In this document: positions 35,797-46,105 of the stretch, in pieces
Numbering within the stretch: position 1 is the stretch's first letter
Layout of the letters: every line of letters starts with the position of its first letter
Assembly (NCBI RefSeq): GCF_900113635.1
Contig: NZ_FOQA01000004.1
Span: 124,001 to 188,000, forward strand
Reading direction: 5' to 3'
Length of the DNA: 64,000 bases
From: Tindallia magadiensis
GTDB lineage: Bacteria > Bacillota > Clostridia > Peptostreptococcales > Tindalliaceae
Made by a program: the position numbers and the translations under genes
The notes under the pieces: generated by a model
Told to the model about the DNA's origin: nothing
Databases searched by the model: none
The model's input: the letters and a program-made list of their open reading frames with translations, nothing else

Positions 35797-36717
35797 ATGA
35801 TCGTCAATAATGTTAGTGAGCTAGTCGGTAAAACACCAATAGTAAAACTCAGTCGTAAGGGTCGAGAAAATATGGCTGCTATTTTTGTAAAATTAGAATT
35901 TCAAAATCCTGGTGGTTCTGTAAAAGACCGGATCGCCCTAAGCATGATCGAAGCACTGGAACAAGAAGGAAAAATCACAGAAAAAACCCTACTTGTTGAA
36001 CCAACCAGCGGAAATACGGGCATTGGTCTTGCAATGATTGCCGCTGCTAAAGGCTATCGATTAACCTTGGTCATGCCCGATACTATGACCATTGAACGAA
36101 GAAAAATTTTAAAGGCTTATGGAGCTGATCTTGTACTAACCGAAGGTTCCAAAGGAATGAAGGGGGCTATTGAAAAAGCAGATGAAATAGTCAAAACTAA
36201 TCCGGATGCAATCATCCCCGGACAATTTATCAACCCAGCCAACCCAGCTGTTCATTATAAAACTACAGGGCCTGAGATCTGGAGTGATCTCGATGGGAAA
36301 GTCGATGCTTTTGTTGCTGGTGTAGGAACAGGCGGTACCATTACAGGGGCTGGTCGCTATTTAAGAGAAAAAAATCCTTCCGTTCAACTAGTTGCTGTTG
36401 AACCTGCCGATTCACCAGTTTTGTCTGGAGGAGCACCTGGCCCCCACAAAATTCAAGGAATCGGAGCTGGCTTTGTTCCAGACATTATGGATATGCATTT
36501 GCTTAACAACATTATTCAGGTTACCACGGAAGAAGCGATAGAAACGGCTCGAAAAATCGCCCGGGAAGAAGGCTTGTTGCTTGGAATTTCTTCAGGAGCT
36601 GCCATTGCTGCTGCATTCAAGACCGCTAAAAATATGGATCCTGATCAAAATCTAATTGTTATGACAGCCAGTAATGGTGAACGCTACTTAAGCACTCCGC
36701 TTTATGATATTGATTAG
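35797..36717 (+). CDS. cysK: Cysteine synthase (O-acetylserine sulfhydrylase)
   Basis: 306 residues, PLP fold type II. Lys43 in NPGGSVKDRIAL binds PLP; PTSGNTGIGLAMIAAAKGY is the substrate loop, and GVGTGGTITGAGRYL the phosphate cradle. It makes cysteine from O-acetylserine and sulfide. ATG has AAGGAGGAG upstream. Stop overlaps the end of convergent sfsA. Confidence 0.94.
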   Translation: MIVNNVSELVGKTPIVKLSRKGRENMAAIFVKLEFQNPGGSVKDRIALSMIEALEQEGKITEKTLLVEPTSGNTGIGLAMIAAAKGYRLTLVMPDTMTIERRKILKAYGADLVLTEGSKGMKGAIEKADEIVKTNPDAIIPGQFINPANPAVHYKTTGPEIWSDLDGKVDAFVAGVGTGGTITGAGRYLREKNPSVQLVAVEPADSPVLSGGAPGPHKIQGIGAGFVPDIMDMHLLNNIIQVTTEEAIETARKIAREEGLLLGISSGAAIAAAFKTAKNMDPDQNLIVMTASNGERYLSTPLYDID

Positions 36718-37421
36718 CCGACACAACAAGGTTCTAAATCAATAGGCAGTTTTTTTCCAATGAGAATTTCTTCAGGAGTAACCAGTGAATCGTAAGCTAA
36801 TACTTCTACCCCTTTAGATTTAGCTTCGCATACTGCCTTTGCAAAAACCGGATCCATTTTCCAGTTTAGTGTGAAAAGATCTGGTTTTTGCATTTTAATC
36901 AGAAAAAAGATCACCCCTCTATACCCTTCTGCCACGGCATCTGCCAATTCCTTCACATGTTTCGCCCCTCTTTCAGTCGGTGCATCCGGAAATGCGGAAA
37001 CCCCACTATTTTCTAGTGTAACTCCTTTTACTTCAATAAAAATCCTTTCTTTTTCTCTTTCCATAAAAATATCAAAGCGTGATTTTCCATAAGTAACTTC
37101 TCTCTTTAGTAAAGAAAAATCTAATAATCCGTCTATCTTATTATTTTCAAGTGCTTCAGCTATCACAGTGTTAGGCGCTTGGGAGTCAATATTGACAAGC
37201 ACATCGTCTTTGTAAACACTGATCACAGAGTACCCAGTTTTTCTACCCGGTACTTCTCTTTTATCCTCTAAATAGACTTTAGCTCCCGGTATCAGCAGCT
37301 CTCGGCATCGAGAGGTGTTTTTTACATGCACAACTTCTTCCTTGCCATCAATCAATACGTGAGCAATGAAGCGGTTCGGTCTTTTGATAAATTCTCCTTT
37401 AACTACTTTTTTATAATGCAC
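36714..37421 (-). CDS. sfsA: Sugar fermentation stimulation protein homologue
   Basis: 235 residues. FIKRPNRFIAHVLIDG, HVKNTSRCRELLIPGAKVYL and FIEVKGVTLE with FPDAPTERGAKHV are the SfsA pattern; the latter half resembles a nuclease-like fold. The cellular role is poorly known. The start is GTG 37421 with AAGGAG 10 bases upstream. Confidence 0.9.
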   Translation of the reverse strand: MHYKKVVKGEFIKRPNRFIAHVLIDGKEEVVHVKNTSRCRELLIPGAKVYLEDKREVPGRKTGYSVISVYKDDVLVNIDSQAPNTVIAEALENNKIDGLLDFSLLKREVTYGKSRFDIFMEREKERIFIEVKGVTLENSGVSAFPDAPTERGAKHVKELADAVAEGYRGVIFFLIKMQKPDLFTLNWKMDPVFAKAVCEAKSKGVEVLAYDSLVTPEEILIGKKLPIDLEPCCVG

Positions 37422-37645
37422 TCCTTTTCATCTCCTTTTCTTTTCGTGTCTCTCTTTTTCACACCTTTTTCTTTTTCCACTATATTTTTTCTCAAATAAA
37501 CCAAGCATTATACCAAATTTTTGTAAAACATATGGATTTCTTGTCAGAAATATCGTAAGATATAGAGGTGTCTGAATAGTTTTCTTTTAACTTTCTCACT
37601 TGCTTTTCTTAAATTTTCATACAATCTCAAAAGGGGGCATTACTC

Positions 37646-39328
37646 ATGCATAAAACTAGCATCCGAAAAAGAATACTTCTAGGTTTTTTTACCATCACTT
37701 TGATTTTAGTAGCTTTAGGCGGTTTTAGCTTTATGCAGTTAAGTTCCATACAGGACGATCTCAGAGATTTATTAGAAGAGCAAATGAATCTTTATCGAAT
37801 TAATAACGAATTAGCATTCACCATCGCTGAAAGAAGTTCTCACATAAGTAATTTCGTTTTAACCGGTGATGAATTTTATCTCAATCAGTTTATTCGTGTT
37901 TCAAGTACCAGCGACTCTTTGGAACGTGAGCTGTTAGAAATTTCCGGCACTCCAGAGGACGAAAAATTTGTCGAGAGAAGCCAAGCCTGGCGTCGCATTG
38001 CCACCGCTGAAGTCGTGCCAATGTATAATACAGGAAGGTATGACAATGCCATCGAAGTGATTTCCAGCCGTATGGCTCCAGAGGGCAATACATTGATGAT
38101 TTATGCCCGAAATATGGCAAATGAACGTCAAGAAAATGTTCAATCCATCGGTGCTGAGGTAGTGAATACCCAAGAGGAAATTCGCAAAATGGTTATTGCT
38201 TCTATTGGATTTGCCATCATTGTCTCTATTATTCTTGCTTTTGTTATTTCCAATAGTATCATTCGTCCTCTGAAAAAATTGGTTAATTTGGTTCACAGGG
38301 TTGCTCAGGGTGATTTAACTCAGCAAGTTGAAGTAAAGAGTACTGATGAAATCGGTCACCTTTCAAAAGCCATTAATCAAATGGTCGATAACCTTAAAGG
38401 TCTGATTAAATCCAGTAGCTCTATATCAGACCAGGTTGCCAGTACCAGCGAAACTTTAGCCGCTTCTTCAGAAGAGGCAGCTGCCACCTCTCAGGAAGTT
38501 TCACGAACCATTGAAGAGGTTTCCAGAGCTACCGAAGAACAATCTTCTGCTGTTGAAACCAGTAATCAGAACATGGAGCAAGTCGCCGAAAATATGATGC
38601 AGGTTTCCAAAAGTATTGAACAAGTCCAAAACGCTTCTAATCACACACAAGATTCAGCTACAAATGGTCGAAAAGCAGCAAGGGAAGCCGTATCAAAAAT
38701 GAATGAAATTCTTTCTTCTTCCGAAGAAAGCATGGTCGTTGTAAAAGAACTCGATCAAGCTTCCACGGAAATAGTTAATATTGTTGAAAGCATTCATTCG
38801 ATATCTGAGCAAACAAATTTATTAGCCTTAAATGCAGCTATCGAAGCAGCCCGTGCAGGAGAAGCCGGTCGCGGATTTGCCGTAGTAGCCGAGGAAATAC
38901 GAAAATTAGCAGAAGAAACCTCTCAGTCCTCTAGCCGTATCGCAAAGATCATAGAAATGATCCAATCACAAATCAAAGGTGCTGTTTTTTCTATGGAAAA
39001 TAACAGCCTGCAAGTGCAAGAGGGAACAAAAATGGTTCATAGTGCCAGTAATCTTTTTGAAAGTATCTCTGACGAAGTATCCACCATTTCAGAAGGAGTT
39101 AACAATGTTACTCTATTGATACAGAAGGTTACAAACAACAGCCAGGAAGTAGTCAACAGCTTTCAAAACATGTCGGCTATATCAGAAGAAACAGCCGCCT
39201 CTTCACAAGAAGTTTCTGCCAGCGCACAACAACAAAACTCTGTTGTTGATGAAATAGCAGATTCAGCTAGCAATCTTGCGACTTTAGCCAGTGAACTTCA
39301 AAATGCAATTTCTATTTTCAAGGTTTAG
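37646..39328 (+). CDS. Methyl-accepting chemotaxis protein
   Basis: 560 residues. N-terminal helix (about 8-30), extracellular four-helix-bundle-like sensor (about 31-185), second helix (about 188-210), HAMP (about 212-265, [19 protein letters not shown]) and a signalling domain with the conserved tip [20 protein letters not shown] and [20 protein letters not shown]. It transmits an unknown extracellular signal to CheA. Start ATG has AAAGGGGG upstream. No che gene is nearby. Confidence 0.93.
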   Translation: MHKTSIRKRILLGFFTITLILVALGGFSFMQLSSIQDDLRDLLEEQMNLYRINNELAFTIAERSSHISNFVLTGDEFYLNQFIRVSSTSDSLERELLEISGTPEDEKFVERSQAWRRIATAEVVPMYNTGRYDNAIEVISSRMAPEGNTLMIYARNMANERQENVQSIGAEVVNTQEEIRKMVIASIGFAIIVSIILAFVISNSIIRPLKKLVNLVHRVAQGDLTQQVEVKSTDEIGHLSKAINQMVDNLKGLIKSSSSISDQVASTSETLAASSEEAAATSQEVSRTIEEVSRATEEQSSAVETSNQNMEQVAENMMQVSKSIEQVQNASNHTQDSATNGRKAAREAVSKMNEILSSSEESMVVVKELDQASTEIVNIVESIHSISEQTNLLALNAAIEAARAGEAGRGFAVVAEEIRKLAEETSQSSSRIAKIIEMIQSQIKGAVFSMENNSLQVQEGTKMVHSASNLFESISDEVSTISEGVNNVTLLIQKVTNNSQEVVNSFQNMSAISEETAASSQEVSASAQQQNSVVDEIADSASNLATLASELQNAISIFKV

Positions 39329-39410
39329 CATTAACCCCTACTACCACTGCTATCAATATTTCACAATTAAAAACATTGAAATGATTACCCCTTCCATTAT
39401 ACTAATCCTG

Positions 39411-39457
39411 CCCTTATCCGGAATGAGTGAAAGTCCAATACTCACTCTTGATAAGGG
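39411..39457. repeat. Imperfect hairpin between the chemoreceptor and ung
   Basis: CCCTTATC/GATAAGGG outer stem and GAGTGA/TCACTC inner stem. No long T-run follows; it may end the chemoreceptor transcript or stabilise it. Confidence 0.45.
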
Positions 39458-39516
39458 TATCTTTATCGTTGATTTTATCATTTCCTATGATAGGATAAAA
39501 GTATGGGGGTGTTTTT

Positions 39517-40194
39517 TTGGCTATTCTGAAGAATGACTGGAGTCCAATATTAGAAAGAGAGTTTGAGAAAGATTACTATGTCCAGCTTAGAAATTTCTTA
39601 AAAAATGAGTACCAACATCATTCTGTTTATCCTGCTGCTACAAATATTTTTAATGCATTACACTATACCAATTATCAACAAACTAAAATTGTCATCCTGG
39701 GACAAGATCCTTACCATGGGAAAGGACAAGCTCATGGATTATCTTTTTCGGTTCAAAAGGGTATTCCGGCGCCACCTTCTCTTGTCAATATATTTAAGGA
39801 GTTAAAGGATGACTTAGAATGTCCTATCCCAAATCATGGATGTTTGACTTCTTGGGCAAAACAGGGCGTTCTCCTTCTCAACACTGTACTAACAGTTCGC
39901 CAGGGTCAGCCAGCTTCTCATCGTGGAAAAGGATGGGAGTCGTTTACAGACCAAGTTATCAGAGCCCTTGACAACTCTGAAAATCCGATTGTTTTTATGC
40001 TTTGGGGAAAACAGGCATCTGAAAAAGCTAGCATGATTTCTAATCCTAATCACTTAATTTTATATGCGCCTCATCCCAGTCCACTTTCTGCCTATCGTGG
40101 ATTCTTAGGCTGTCGCCACTTTTCCAAAGCAAATGCCTATTTAGTTAGTCAAGGAATTGAACCTATTGACTGGAGTTTAGAGACCTTTGAATAA
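39517..40194 (+). CDS. ung: Uracil-DNA glycosylase, family 1
   Basis: 225 residues; removes uracil from DNA. Catalytic motif VILGQDPYHGKGQAHGLSFS and the minor-groove loop APHPSPLSAYRGFLG are present, with LLLNTVLTV between. Start is TTG 39517 after ATGGGGGTG; no ATG fits the family N-terminus. Confidence 0.94.
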   Translation: MAILKNDWSPILEREFEKDYYVQLRNFLKNEYQHHSVYPAATNIFNALHYTNYQQTKIVILGQDPYHGKGQAHGLSFSVQKGIPAPPSLVNIFKELKDDLECPIPNHGCLTSWAKQGVLLLNTVLTVRQGQPASHRGKGWESFTDQVIRALDNSENPIVFMLWGKQASEKASMISNPNHLILYAPHPSPLSAYRGFLGCRHFSKANAYLVSQGIEPIDWSLETFE

Positions 40195-40246
40195 GCATTA
40201 TCTCTCATTAGCTAAGCTCCATTTATTTCCTCTTTTGAAAAAAGTT

Positions 40247-40255
40247 TGATATAAT
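40247..40255 (+). promoter_or_regulatory. Extended -10 promoter element of ilvE
   Basis: TGATATAAT, about 48 bases before the ilvE start; the -35 region is poor, as common for extended -10 promoters. Confidence 0.5.
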
Positions 40256-40302
40256 GAAAACCGACAGACCATTGCTTTAGATTAAGAACAGGAGGGATTT
40301 AT

Positions 40303-41325
40303 ATGAGCAACGCATCAATTGATTGGAGTCAGCTGGGATTTAGCTACATGAAAACGCCTTATCGCTATGTTTCTATGTGGAAAGATGGAAAGTGGGACGA
40401 AGGTAAGCTAACGGAAGATAACAGACTTGCCATAAGCGAAGCCTCTGCTGCTCTGCATTATGGTCAGCAATGCTTTGAAGGCTTAAAAGCTTATCGGACA
40501 AAAAGTGGTCAAATACAATTGTTTCGACCGGATCAAAATGCAAAACGTATGCAGAAAAGTTGTCAAAGAGTCTTAATGCCTGAAGTATCGGAAGAACAGT
40601 TTATCGATGCTTGCAAAGAAGTAGTGAAAGCGAATTCAGATTATGTTCCTCCTTACGGAACTGGAGCAACCCTTTACTTAAGACCTTTTGTTATTGGTGT
40701 TGGTGACAATCTAGGCGTAAAACCTGCACCAGAATATATTTTCTGTGTTTTTTGCTTGCCTGTAGGTCCCTATTTCAAGGGTGGTCTGGCGCCAGTTAAC
40801 TTTACTGTTTCTGATTATGATCGTGCCGCTCCCTTTGGAACCGGCGCTGCAAAAGTGGGTGGAAATTATGCTGCAAGCATGCAGCCCCATGCAGAAGCTG
40901 TCAAAAAAGGATTTGCTGATTGTATCTATTTAGATCCAAAAACACATAGTAAGATTGAAGAAGTCGGCGCCGCTAACTTTTTTGGTATTACCAAAGATAA
41001 TGTGTTTGTTACACCAGACTCTCCTTCTATTTTGCCAAGCATTACAAAGTATTCCTTACTCTATTTAGCTGAACATTATTTGAAATTAAAAGCTGAAGAA
41101 CGTGATGTTTATGTAGACAGGCTAGATGAGTTTGCCGAAGCTGGTGCTTGTGGAACAGCCGCTGTGATCACACCGATTGGTGGTATTGATTACAAAGACA
41201 AACTCCATGTCTTTTATAGTGAAACAGAGGTTGGTCCCATTACCAAAAAATTATACGAAACCCTTTGCGGCATTCAATTTGGTGATATCGAAGGGCCTGA
41301 AGGATGGATTTATCCAGTAAAGTAA
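40303..41325 (+). CDS. ilvE: Branched-chain amino acid aminotransferase
   Basis: 340 residues, fold type IV PLP enzyme of the longer clostridial/eukaryote-like subgroup. [46 protein letters not shown] (PLP lysine in AKVGGNY) and [19 protein letters not shown] are clear. It interconverts Val, Leu and Ile with their keto acids. No partner branched-chain gene is adjacent. Confidence 0.93.
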   Translation: MSNASIDWSQLGFSYMKTPYRYVSMWKDGKWDEGKLTEDNRLAISEASAALHYGQQCFEGLKAYRTKSGQIQLFRPDQNAKRMQKSCQRVLMPEVSEEQFIDACKEVVKANSDYVPPYGTGATLYLRPFVIGVGDNLGVKPAPEYIFCVFCLPVGPYFKGGLAPVNFTVSDYDRAAPFGTGAAKVGGNYAASMQPHAEAVKKGFADCIYLDPKTHSKIEEVGAANFFGITKDNVFVTPDSPSILPSITKYSLLYLAEHYLKLKAEERDVYVDRLDEFAEAGACGTAAVITPIGGIDYKDKLHVFYSETEVGPITKKLYETLCGIQFGDIEGPEGWIYPVK

Positions 41326-41393
41326 AGTCTTTCTTTTCTGTGAAGCTACTGCCTCATAGAATATGTTATGCTTTCACAAACTATCATGCCATA

Positions 41394-41427
41394 AAAAACA
41401 GCAGGTTTCTTCATACCTGCTGTTTTT
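41394..41427. terminator. Bidirectional terminator between ilvE and dsdA
   Basis: AAAAACAGCAGGT / ACCTGCTGTTTTT, loop of 8 bases. It overlaps the last codons of dsdA and serves both convergent genes. Confidence 0.88.
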
Positions 41428-42778
41428 CTATAGACAAAATTTTATCCCCTTTGCTTATATACTGCTTCATCTCATCTTCCGGAACCATAGAGCCTCCAGT
41501 TGCCCAAACAAGATGAGTTGCCTGTTTCATAAAAGGATCCTGCCCTCCTAGTCGGACAGCTCGATGCACAACCGCATCTTTTGCATATCGAAAAGGTCCC
41601 GGCATCCCAGCCAATGCTGATGGCTCCAATTGAATTCCCTCCGCCTTAGAAAGCATGGTAAGCATCTTGAACAAAAGAGAGTCATCTACCGTAAACACCC
41701 CATCCAGTAACTCTTCCATCATCTGACACACCAGGCCGGAGGGTCTGGATACAGCCAAGCCATCGGCTTCCGTCTGGCTATCAATGCCAAAGTCTATCGC
41801 TGAAACCTTTTCCTTAAGGCCCGTTAACATTCCTAGCATTACCGCCGGTGCTTGTGTTGGTTCTGCAAAATAACAATGAACCTTATCGCCATAAACTTGT
41901 TTTAAACCAAAAGCGATACCTCCTGGACCACCCCCAACGCCACATGGTAAATAAACAAATAATGGATTGCTCTCGTCAACGACTATTTTTCTATCTTCTA
42001 GCTGCTTTTTCAAGCGTAAGGCGGCCACAGCATAGCCCAGAAAAAGATCCTTTGAGTTTTCATCATCAATAAAATAATTTCGTTGATCTTGCTGAGCTTG
42101 GCGTCTTCCTTCCTCTACGGCTTTACCAAAGTCTGAATCGTATTCTCTCACTTTTACTCCATGCTGTCTCAGTTTTTCTTTTTTCCATTTTCTTGCATCT
42201 CGCGACATATGTACCGTCACTCTAAAGCCCAGTTTAGCTCCCATGATTCCAATGCTTAAACCTAGATTACCTGTAGAACCAACAGAAATCGAATACTGTG
42301 AGAAAAAATTTCTTAACGGTTTTGAATCAAGTACCCTGTAATCAGAATTATGGAACAAAAGACCTTCCTTCATCGCAAGACTTTCAGCATGTTTCAGCAC
42401 TTCATAGATTCCACCTCTTGCCTTGATAGATCCAGAAATAGGCAGTTCGTGATCCATCTTTAAGTATAAATCTCCAGCAAGAGGATTTTTTAACATTTTT
42501 TCCATAGCACTCTTCATTTTGGGAATTTCCTGCAAGGATGATTCGATAATGCCATTAGATGCTTTTACTTCATCAAACACTTGTGCCAAATAGGGCGCAA
42601 AACGTTCCAATCGATTGGATGCGTCTATGATATCTTCTGTAGTCAGTGGAAGTTTACCCAATGCATGACTAGCGCTTTTACATTTAGGGTTTACCCAAAA
42701 GAAAGGCTCTTTATTTAAGATTCTTTTAATCTCTGGATGTTTTCGCTTCCATTCATTCACAAACTCACGCTGAGTCAA
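41411..42778 (-). CDS. dsdA: D-serine ammonia-lyase
   Basis: 455 residues, PLP fold type II enzyme that turns D-serine into pyruvate and ammonia. Lys119 in ISGSIKARGGIYEVL is the PLP lysine; SVGSTGNLGLSIGIMG and YLPCGVGGGPGGIAFGL bind the cofactor phosphate. Length fits DsdA. It follows the flavin oxidoreductase gene by 24 bases and shares its promoter. No DsdC or DsdX is next to it. Confidence 0.93.
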   Translation of the reverse strand: MTQREFVNEWKRKHPEIKRILNKEPFFWVNPKCKSASHALGKLPLTTEDIIDASNRLERFAPYLAQVFDEVKASNGIIESSLQEIPKMKSAMEKMLKNPLAGDLYLKMDHELPISGSIKARGGIYEVLKHAESLAMKEGLLFHNSDYRVLDSKPLRNFFSQYSISVGSTGNLGLSIGIMGAKLGFRVTVHMSRDARKWKKEKLRQHGVKVREYDSDFGKAVEEGRRQAQQDQRNYFIDDENSKDLFLGYAVAALRLKKQLEDRKIVVDESNPLFVYLPCGVGGGPGGIAFGLKQVYGDKVHCYFAEPTQAPAVMLGMLTGLKEKVSAIDFGIDSQTEADGLAVSRPSGLVCQMMEELLDGVFTVDDSLLFKMLTMLSKAEGIQLEPSALAGMPGPFRYAKDAVVHRAVRLGGQDPFMKQATHLVWATGGSMVPEDEMKQYISKGDKILSIEKQQV

Positions 42779-42802
42779 AATAGATTCACCCCCCTTGTTT
42801 GT

Positions 42803-43882
42803 TTAGGTTGATAAAGCAGCCTCTGTTTCTTTCACCAGTTCATTCATTAATTCCTGCACACTTACAATTTTATTGATACGATAGGCATTTTTTCCTGCAA
42901 ATATTAAACCTTCACTGACAGATCCTGTTACCGAGCGGATCAAAGCCTCCGTTATACAATAAGGTGTCGTAGCTGGATTGCACGGTTTGAGACAGTTGGT
43001 GCATTTAGTAACCGGAATAGCTCCCTGTTGAAGCCTATTCACAAATTCATTAAGAATGGCTCTTCCTGGCATGCCTACAGGACTTTTAACCAATCCAATT
43101 TCTTCTTTCTGAGAATTGATATAGGCTTGCTTAAACTTTTCATCAGCATCACATTCCTGAGTGGCTACAAACCTTGTAGCCATCTGAACACCAGCTGCCC
43201 CCATTTTCAAGTAGTCTGCTATATCATTTCCATCGAATACACCACCAGCAGCAATCACAGGGATTTTCTTTCGATATTTTTCTTCGTATTGCTTTAATGC
43301 ATTCATAACATCCTTAACCATTTCATCCAGTCTAAAAGAATGACTTCCTTGCAACTGTTCTTCTGAAAAACCCAGATGTCCACCGGCATCAGGTCCTTCA
43401 ACAATCACTAGATCCGGAAGTACCTGATATTTTCGATCCCACATTTTAGCAATCAATGCCGCTGCTTTCCCAGAGGATACGATAGGTGCTATTTTTGTAC
43501 CTGATCCTTTAACCAATGCTGGAAGTTCAGAAGGCAATCCAGCACCAGAAATAATTAAATCTATTTTTTCTTCAACGGCTGCCTGAACCATTTCTCTATA
43601 ATTTTGAACCGCTACCATAATATTAACTCCTAAAAAACCATCTGGGCTAAGTTCTTTTGCTTTTCGAATATGTTTTCTAAGTCCTCGCACATTTGCCTCA
43701 TCGTTATTGGTATAAAAATCGGCTTCTTCGTATCCAATTTGAACGCCCGCCATCACCCCTATTCCACCGGCATTGGCTACGGCCGCCGCCAGCCTCGACA
43801 GGGATACGCCTATCCCCATGCCACCTTGTAAGATAGGGATTTTTACTGTTTTATCTCCTATTTGTAAGGAAGGTATACTCAT
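42803..43882 (-). CDS. Nitronate monooxygenase / FMN-dependent 2-nitropropane dioxygenase family protein
   Basis: 359 residues, TIM-barrel flavoprotein: ILQGGMGIGVSLSRLAAAVA, SGAGLPSELPALVKGSG, IVEGPDAGGHLGFSE and IPVIAAGGVFDGNDIADYL with GAAGVQMATRF. Clostridial members have a Cys-rich segment (TNCLKPCNPATTPYC), seen here. Some relatives are enoyl-ACP reductases (FabK), but this branch is usually of unknown substrate. Being co-transcribed with dsdA does not reveal its job. Confidence 0.85.
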   Translation of the reverse strand: MSIPSLQIGDKTVKIPILQGGMGIGVSLSRLAAAVANAGGIGVMAGVQIGYEEADFYTNNDEANVRGLRKHIRKAKELSPDGFLGVNIMVAVQNYREMVQAAVEEKIDLIISGAGLPSELPALVKGSGTKIAPIVSSGKAAALIAKMWDRKYQVLPDLVIVEGPDAGGHLGFSEEQLQGSHSFRLDEMVKDVMNALKQYEEKYRKKIPVIAAGGVFDGNDIADYLKMGAAGVQMATRFVATQECDADEKFKQAYINSQKEEIGLVKSPVGMPGRAILNEFVNRLQQGAIPVTKCTNCLKPCNPATTPYCITEALIRSVTGSVSEGLIFAGKNAYRINKIVSVQELMNELVKETEAALST

Positions 43883-43915
43883 TTCATCGTCTCCTTGATT
43901 ATTATTGATAGTCTC

Positions 43916-43943
43916 ATTGTACCAAATTCGACGTTAATTGCAA
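43916..43943 (-). promoter_or_regulatory. Promoter of the flavin oxidoreductase-dsdA unit
   Basis: TTGCAA (43938-43943), 16 bases, TACAAT (43916-43921), 33 bases before the start codon. Confidence 0.6.
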
Positions 43944-43970
43944 ATCTGTTTTCATCGAAACTTACTCTCT

Positions 43971-44010
43971 AAAAAAAGAAGCACCGCCTCAGTTTTTCAG
44001 ACAGTGCTTC
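43971..44010 (-). terminator. Terminator of the TAXI-TRAP operon
   Basis: GAAGCAC/GTGCTTC stem with a 19-base loop and seven U's on the minus strand, 28 bases after the permease stop. Confidence 0.75.
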
Positions 44011-44038
44011 CTTTTTGTTTTTTTATATTCTTAGGCTA

Positions 44039-46105
44039 TTAAGCACTGGTAGCTTCTGATTTTTCAGCCTCTTTCTTTTCCTTATACTTAAGAAAGAGAA
44101 AAGCCAGTCCTATAATAGCGATACCACCAATATTGGTTGTATTTCCCGGAACAATTAACATCAAACCGCCTGCGGATAAGATAAGGCGCATCACGCCGTT
44201 TATTTTTGTATTCATGAAACCACTTACTCCAGAGGCAATTGCGTACATTCCTATGAGTGCTGTAGCCAAAGACATGATTAGGGCTGCTGGTGTCCAGTCC
44301 ACTAGCACTAGCATCGGGTGAGTCGCAAAGATATACGGTACTAAATAAGCTGCAAAGGCCAGTTTGGAAGCTTGAACTCCTGTTTTGAACGGATTAGAAC
44401 CTGCAATTCCTGATCCTGCAAAGGCGGCTAAAGCTACCGGAGGCGTGATGTCAGCAATAATACCAAAGTAGAACACGAACAAATGTGCGGCTATAACCGG
44501 GATTCCCAATTCTACCAAAACAGGAGCTGCAATTGTAGCCTGAACAATATAATTGGCTGTCGTTGGCATTCCCATCCCTAGAATAATCGAAGCAAACATT
44601 GTAAAGAGCATTGCCAGGTAAACGTTTCCACCTGAAAGAATCAGAATACCCGTTGAAAACTTAACTCCCAGTCCTGTAAGGGTTACAATCCCTACAATAA
44701 TTCCAGCCGTTGCGCAGGCCATTACTACAGGAAGCGCTGACCGGGCTCCTTCATCAAGACCTTCTATAATTTCGATAGGTTTCAATCGAGTATCCTTCCG
44801 GATATAGGACACTAAAATTGCCGACACAATAGCAAATAAGGCGGCACGCATTGGTGTATATCCACCAACCAGTAAGTACATAATAACGAAGATAGGTAGT
44901 GACAAGAACCACTTTTCTTTCAATAGCTTAAATGGGTTTGGCAGTTCAGCACGGGTTAATCCTCTTAACCCAGTTTTCTTAGCTTCCAAATGAACCATCA
45001 TAAATACACCAGTAAAGTATAGAGCTGCTGGAATCGCTGCTGAAAGAGCAATCGTAATATACGGTAAATTTGTAAACTCTGTCATGATAAAGGCAGCCGC
45101 ACCCATAACTGGAGGCATTAACTGTCCACCTGTAGAAGCCGCCGCTTCTGTAGCCGCCGCAAATTCAGGTCGATATCCAATGCTCTTCATCAACGGTATC
45201 GTTACTGACCCAGTCCCTACCGTATTAGCTACGGAACTTCCAGAAATAGTACCTTGTGTAGCTGATGCAATAACAGCTGCTTTGGCAGGTCCACCAGTAA
45301 GTCCACCAGCAACACCCATCGCAAGAGCTGTCAGCCAGTCACCAATCCCTGTCTTTTTAAGGAATGTTGCGAAAATTAGAAACAAGAAGATAAATGTAGA
45401 TGATACACCGATAGGAATACCTAAGATTGCCTCTGTAGACATCCACATATACGTTGCAATTCTTGGGATTGCATACCCTCTATGAGACATAAATCCTGGA
45501 AAGGTATGTCCTATAAAGGCATAAATCAAAAAGAAAGATGCAACGCATACCAGTACCGGTCCGGCAATTCTTCTTGTAGCTTCTAACACCAATAAGACAG
45601 CAACAACCGATACAATCACATCCATTTGTGTATAGGCACCGGCACGATGAATAATATCACGATAATTAAGTAAATGGTATAATGCAACATAAGCTCCTGC
45701 AAACGCTAATATCCAATCATAAAAAGGCACCTTATCGTTACGCATTGAACGCTTAAATGGATACAGCACATAAACAAGGAATAATGCAAAACCAACATGT
45801 TGTCCTCTTTGGATCGTTGTTGGAAAAACCCCAAATAATGCCGTATAAAGCTGAACAAAAGCCCACACAATAGCGACTAAACTAATCGCTTTCCCTAGAA
45901 TCCCTTTTAACTTTCTAGCTGTAAATTCTCTGTCATATTTGGCAGCAACTTCCGCCATCTGCTCTTCATCAATCACTTGCTTATCAAGGATGGATTCTTC
46001 ACTCTCCACAAAGTCTTGTTTCTGAGATTCTTGAGTATTGATTGTATCCTGCTCTTTTTCTTCTTTGATTACTTTTTCATCTTTGTTTGACTGATCATTG
46101 CTCAT
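44039..46105 (-). CDS. TRAP transporter fused permease (4TM/12TM, TAXI type)
   Basis: 688 residues, about 16 or more transmembrane helices after a hydrophilic, acidic N-terminus of about 70 residues. The large M domain shows FLKKTGIGDWLTALAMGVAG, GGPAKAAVIASATQGTISGS and GMGMPTTANYIVQAT with IADITPPVALAAFAGSGI. This fused QM layout accompanies TAXI binding proteins. It should use an ion gradient for uptake of an organic acid or amino acid; the substrate is unknown. ATG overlaps the DUF1850 stop. Confidence 0.93.
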   Translation of the reverse strand: MSNDQSNKDEKVIKEEKEQDTINTQESQKQDFVESEESILDKQVIDEEQMAEVAAKYDREFTARKLKGILGKAISLVAIVWAFVQLYTALFGVFPTTIQRGQHVGFALFLVYVLYPFKRSMRNDKVPFYDWILAFAGAYVALYHLLNYRDIIHRAGAYTQMDVIVSVVAVLLVLEATRRIAGPVLVCVASFFLIYAFIGHTFPGFMSHRGYAIPRIATYMWMSTEAILGIPIGVSSTFIFLFLIFATFLKKTGIGDWLTALAMGVAGGLTGGPAKAAVIASATQGTISGSSVANTVGTGSVTIPLMKSIGYRPEFAAATEAAASTGGQLMPPVMGAAAFIMTEFTNLPYITIALSAAIPAALYFTGVFMMVHLEAKKTGLRGLTRAELPNPFKLLKEKWFLSLPIFVIMYLLVGGYTPMRAALFAIVSAILVSYIRKDTRLKPIEIIEGLDEGARSALPVVMACATAGIIVGIVTLTGLGVKFSTGILILSGGNVYLAMLFTMFASIILGMGMPTTANYIVQATIAAPVLVELGIPVIAAHLFVFYFGIIADITPPVALAAFAGSGIAGSNPFKTGVQASKLAFAAYLVPYIFATHPMLVLVDWTPAALIMSLATALIGMYAIASGVSGFMNTKINGVMRLILSAGGLMLIVPGNTTNIGGIAIIGLAFLFLKYKEKKEAEKSEATSA

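Noticed and set aside
39291-39536. Small ORF between the chemoreceptor and ung
   Set aside because: It overlaps the end of the chemoreceptor, includes a hairpin, and has no ribosome site or recognisable protein.
45084-45485. Antisense ORF of 133 codons within the TRAP permease gene
   Set aside because: It is a shadow of a membrane-protein coding frame, with no ribosome site and low-complexity Ala/Pro composition.
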